Program-made: the position numbers and the translations under genes | The notes under the pieces: generated by a model | What the model was told of the DNA's origin: nothing | The model's input: only the letters and a program-made list of their open reading frames with translations | Database searches by the model: none | Assembly (NCBI GenBank): GCA_030635525.1 | Contig: DAOVYR010000043.1 | Span: 1 to 7,918, forward strand | Source: Candidatus Nanohalarchaeota archaeon | GTDB taxonomy: Archaea > EX4484-52 > B79-G9 | Reading direction: 5' to 3' | DNA: 7,918 nt | Part shown: positions 5,743 to 7,918 of the stretch, one piece after another | Layout: each line of letters begins with the position of its first letter | How positions within the stretch are numbered: the first letter of the stretch is position 1

Positions 5743-6642
5743 TCATTTATCCCTGAACACACCCTCATCCTCAAGTGCGCGAACGACCTTATCAAAAATT
5801 TCTTTGTACGCGGGGCTGAACTCAATCACAGGCACAAGATTGACAAGCGCATCCATGAAACACTTATCATACCCCAGCTTTGAAAGAACCCGGATGCCTT
5901 TCTTTTTTGCAAACTCCTCAATCTTTTGGGTATACTCCAAATTCAGGTCAAACTTATTGATGACTATCCCGTATGGGATATTAAAATGATTCACGACACT
6001 AAGCGCTCTTTTCAGATCACTGAAGCCGGATGGTGTCGGCTCACATACACCGATGACATAATCACTTCCTGCAACAGACGCAATCACAGGACATCCTATA
6101 CCTGCTGCTGCATCAACGAGCATTATATCCGCATGCTTTGAGACATCCAAAGAAAGCTCTTTTACCCGTGATACGACCTTTCCTGAACCGGACTCGCCCA
6201 TCTCAAGCTGGCCTGTAACAACCATAAAACCGTATTTTGTCTTCCCATAACCTATCCGGGCATTTGAGACATCATACATTTCAATTGCACTGGCGGGGCA
6301 TATCATCTCACATACTGTGCACCCCTCGCATCCAAACTCCTTAAATACCGGTATTTTCTTTGCACCATCCCAGTCAATTGCATCAAAATAACACTCTGAA
6401 GCACACTTCCCGCATGATGTGCATCTGCTTAAATCAACGCGAGCCTTTTGGTTAGTTGAGATACTTTTCCACATCTCAAAATCATCTGTACCCATGCCAA
6501 AGACGAGCGCCAGGTTGGATGCGTCAACATCGCAATCTGCGCAAACAATTTTTCTCTTTTTGGAGAGCGCTATCGCAAGCGAGGCTGTGATACTGCTTTT
6601 TCCTACGCCGCCTTTCCCTGAAAGTATTGTTATCTGCTTCAT
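5743..6642 (-). CDS. MinD-superfamily P-loop ATPase with inserted 2[4Fe-4S] ferredoxin domain (second copy)
   Basis: I place the start at the ATG at 6642 (299 residues): it overlaps the upstream stop as ATGA and has GAGGGG about 6 nt before it. An upstream in-frame ATG at 6660 adds six residues and has less support. Deviant Walker A SGKGGVGKS (8-16), a DCDVDAS switch (36-42) and the LVDAAAG switch II (175-181) mark the SIMIBI/MinD class. An inserted ferredoxin carries CTSCGKCASEC (Cys74, 77, 80, 84) and CEGCTVCEMIC (Cys105, 108, 111, 115), the ligands of two [4Fe-4S] clusters. This is the COG1149-type architecture. Proteins of this group are often found in tandem pairs beside iron-sulfur or radical SAM genes and are thought to act in Fe-S or metal-cofactor assembly or ATP-gated electron transfer; the exact reaction is not known. 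It ends before a 65-bp gap with a hairpin. Confidence 0.9.
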   Translation of the reverse strand: MKQITILSGKGGVGKSSITASLAIALSKKRKIVCADCDVDASNLALVFGMGTDDFEMWKSISTNQKARVDLSRCTSCGKCASECYFDAIDWDGAKKIPVFKEFGCEGCTVCEMICPASAIEMYDVSNARIGYGKTKYGFMVVTGQLEMGESGSGKVVSRVKELSLDVSKHADIMLVDAAAGIGCPVIASVAGSDYVIGVCEPTPSGFSDLKRALSVVNHFNIPYGIVINKFDLNLEYTQKIEEFAKKKGIRVLSKLGYDKCFMDALVNLVPVIEFSPAYKEIFDKVVRALEDEGVFRDK

Positions 6643-7484
6643 GTTGACCCCTCGATCCATGCAGCAATTTTCTCAATGCTTTTATGCTTAACAGGAACCC
6701 CGTTTGAATAATCCATCATTATTTTCTTACTGTAAGGCACTTTCGCAAAAACAGGTTTGCTGTATTTTGAAATAACCTTATCAACAATCTCATCTCTCCC
6801 TTTCTCATACCTGTTGACTACAACCTCAAAATCGATATCCATCCGCGAAAGCAGCTTACATATCAACTCAAGATCATGCGCTCCAAGCGGAGTCGGCTCA
6901 GTGACACAAAGCGCAACATCGCAAACCCCGAGAGCAGCAATGACATCGCAATGCGTACCCGCAGCTGTATCAACAATAATATAATCATACTTCTTCTTAT
7001 CATCTGCAATAATCTCACATGCTTTCGCAACTACGATTTCAGAAACAGGTTCGTTGATCTCAAGTTCGCATGACAGAAGATCAACCCCAAAGCCGCAGCC
7101 CGTGTATATTGCGCCGACTACCTTTTTGTCCCATGAGATGGCATCTACGGGGCATTCTATAGCGCATGCTCCGCATCCATTGCACTGCCTGGCCATAAAC
7201 ATGGGCGCATTTCCTGCCACACAGACAATCGCATTTGTACGGCATACTTTTGCGCACTTTCCGCACTTGTCGCATCTATCAAGGTCCCATTTCGCGACTC
7301 TCTGGTAAACCTCGCAAGCCTGCTTTCTTTCGATGCCTAAAAGCAGGTGATCATTCGGGCAGTCAGCATCCATATCGCAAAGAAGTACCTTTTTGCCTCT
7401 ACCTGCAAGTTCAACTGCAACAGCAGTAGCGACAGTGGACTTACCTGTCCCGCCTTTCCCGCCTGTAACACCAATAATTTTCAC
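6639..7484 (-). CDS. MinD-superfamily P-loop ATPase with inserted 2[4Fe-4S] ferredoxin domain (first copy)
   Basis: This 281-residue paralogue of the next gene starts with GTG, which overlaps the upstream TGA by 4 nt (GTGA). GTGAT lies just upstream and may serve as ribosome binding site. Walker A GGKGGTGKST is at 8-17, DMDADCP at 37-43 and VDTAAG switch II at 171-176. Ferredoxin clusters use CDKCGKCAKVC (Cys71, 74, 77, 81) and CNGCGACAIEC (Cys101, 104, 107, 111). Compared with its neighbour it has Thr for Val in Walker A, and further cysteines at 42, 57 and 130 (TGCGFG). That last region matches the KYGFMVV stretch of the other copy, so the two may bind each other asymmetrically. MinD-type proteins work as dimers, and the coupled genes suggest a heterodimer (inference). 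Partner and substrate are probably tied to the radical-SAM-like gene that precedes it. Confidence 0.9.
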   Translation of the reverse strand: MKIIGVTGGKGGTGKSTVATAVAVELAGRGKKVLLCDMDADCPNDHLLLGIERKQACEVYQRVAKWDLDRCDKCGKCAKVCRTNAIVCVAGNAPMFMARQCNGCGACAIECPVDAISWDKKVVGAIYTGCGFGVDLLSCELEINEPVSEIVVAKACEIIADDKKKYDYIIVDTAAGTHCDVIAALGVCDVALCVTEPTPLGAHDLELICKLLSRMDIDFEVVVNRYEKGRDEIVDKVISKYSKPVFAKVPYSKKIMMDYSNGVPVKHKSIEKIAAWIEGST

Positions 7485-7918
7485 AATATCACGTAATACT
7501 TTTTTTTATCCAACACTTTTAATCCCAGGACTTTCTTGCCTGCAAGCCTGTCAAGCACGATGGCTGCGTCACTTCCATCAAACCTCGAAATGATCTCATC
7601 TCTTGTGCACGGCCTTCTTAAAAGAAGTTCTGTTATCTCTGCACCCAATTGGTCTGGTGATATCTTTCTTCTGATATTCTTCTGTTCTTTCTCACTTTCC
7701 CTGAAATACCGGGCTTTGATCCCGCACTCTTTTGTAATCCTGTCTGCAATCTCTGAAAGCCTCTCTGAAGTAACGGGGCGCAGGCCGCCATCATCTGACG
7801 GGCGGGTGACAGTCCCAAGCAAGACCTCAATCGGTCTTGACTTATTTATGTCCCTGTAGACATCCAAAAGAGCGTTTAGTGTTTCATCATCTGCATTTGT
7901 CACACTCCCGCATGAAAA
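7481..7918 (-). CDS. C-terminal part of a radical-SAM-like protein with winged-helix tail, 5' end beyond window
   Basis: The frame is open to the right edge, so the start is probably outside; a GTG at 7903 would give only 140 residues. From the edge, a GxVTNADDETLNAL segment leads to IEVLLGTVTRPSDDGGLRPV and SERLSEIADRI. This resembles the C-terminal part of the radical SAM barrel in COG0731-like Fe-S oxidoreductases, where a GVNDxxE loop is followed by VQINTxxRP. The last 55 residues (from about SPDQLGAEITELLLRR) read as a small winged-helix domain ending in KKYYVIL, also known as a tail on such proteins. The CxxxCxxC motif that would prove the family should lie past the edge. The stop overlaps the next start by 4 nt, so it is translationally coupled to the ATPase pair. 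The alternative is a free-standing 140-residue wHTH protein. Confidence 0.6.
   Translation of the reverse strand, partial: FSCGSVTNADDETLNALLDVYRDINKSRPIEVLLGTVTRPSDDGGLRPVTSERLSEIADRITKECGIKARYFRESEKEQKNIRRKISPDQLGAEITELLLRRPCTRDEIISRFDGSDAAIVLDRLAGKKVLGLKVLDKKKYYVIL

Noticed and set aside
6643..6660. ATG at 6660 as start of the second ATPase
   Set aside because: It would give an 18-nt longer overlap with the upstream gene and six residues before the conserved beta strand; the ATG at 6642 has an ATGA overlap and a GAGGGG site.

Overview
The window looks archaeal. It has TATA-box promoters (CTTTATAAG and CTTATAAG cores) at gene starts, AGGTG-type ribosome binding sites, leaderless or short-leader starts, a GT-C glycosyltransferase diverging from a sequon-rich surface protein, and tandem MinD-type ATPases with inserted ferredoxins. 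A DPANN-like or other uncultured archaeon is possible, but lineage cannot be fixed from this sequence alone.

Layout, left to right. (1) 1-1247, minus: a multi-membrane PMT/GT39-type glycosyltransferase whose 3' end is cut by the left edge. (2) 1248-1344: a compact divergent promoter with a near-symmetric TATA box. (3) 1345-3276, plus: a 643-residue type I surface protein with a signal peptide, seven N-glycosylation sequons, a Tyr-Gly dipeptide tract, two beta-rich domains, one membrane helix and a repeat-built cytoplasmic tail. (4) 3277-3657: a convergent intergenic region that is not convincingly coding but is full of nested, mutually compatible inverted repeats. I read it as a candidate structured non-coding RNA of about 300 nt, probably on the plus strand. 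(5) 3658-5112, minus: a thioredoxin-fold plus CcdA/DsbD-type membrane redox fusion. (6) 5153-5677, minus: a two-helix membrane protein with a cytoplasmic winged HTH and a CxxxC external loop. (7) 5743-7918, minus: an overlapping operon of a radical-SAM-like protein (cut by the right edge) and two paralogous P-loop ATPases with inserted 2[4Fe-4S] ferredoxin domains.

The right half is all minus-strand and redox/Fe-S themed. The radical SAM protein and the ATPase pair are coupled by 4-nt start/stop overlaps and probably act together in metal or Fe-S cofactor handling. The membrane wHTH protein could be a sensor for the neighbouring thiol-transfer protein. The left half is a cell-surface glycosylation unit. 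The least explained object is the structured intergenic region at 3320-3702.
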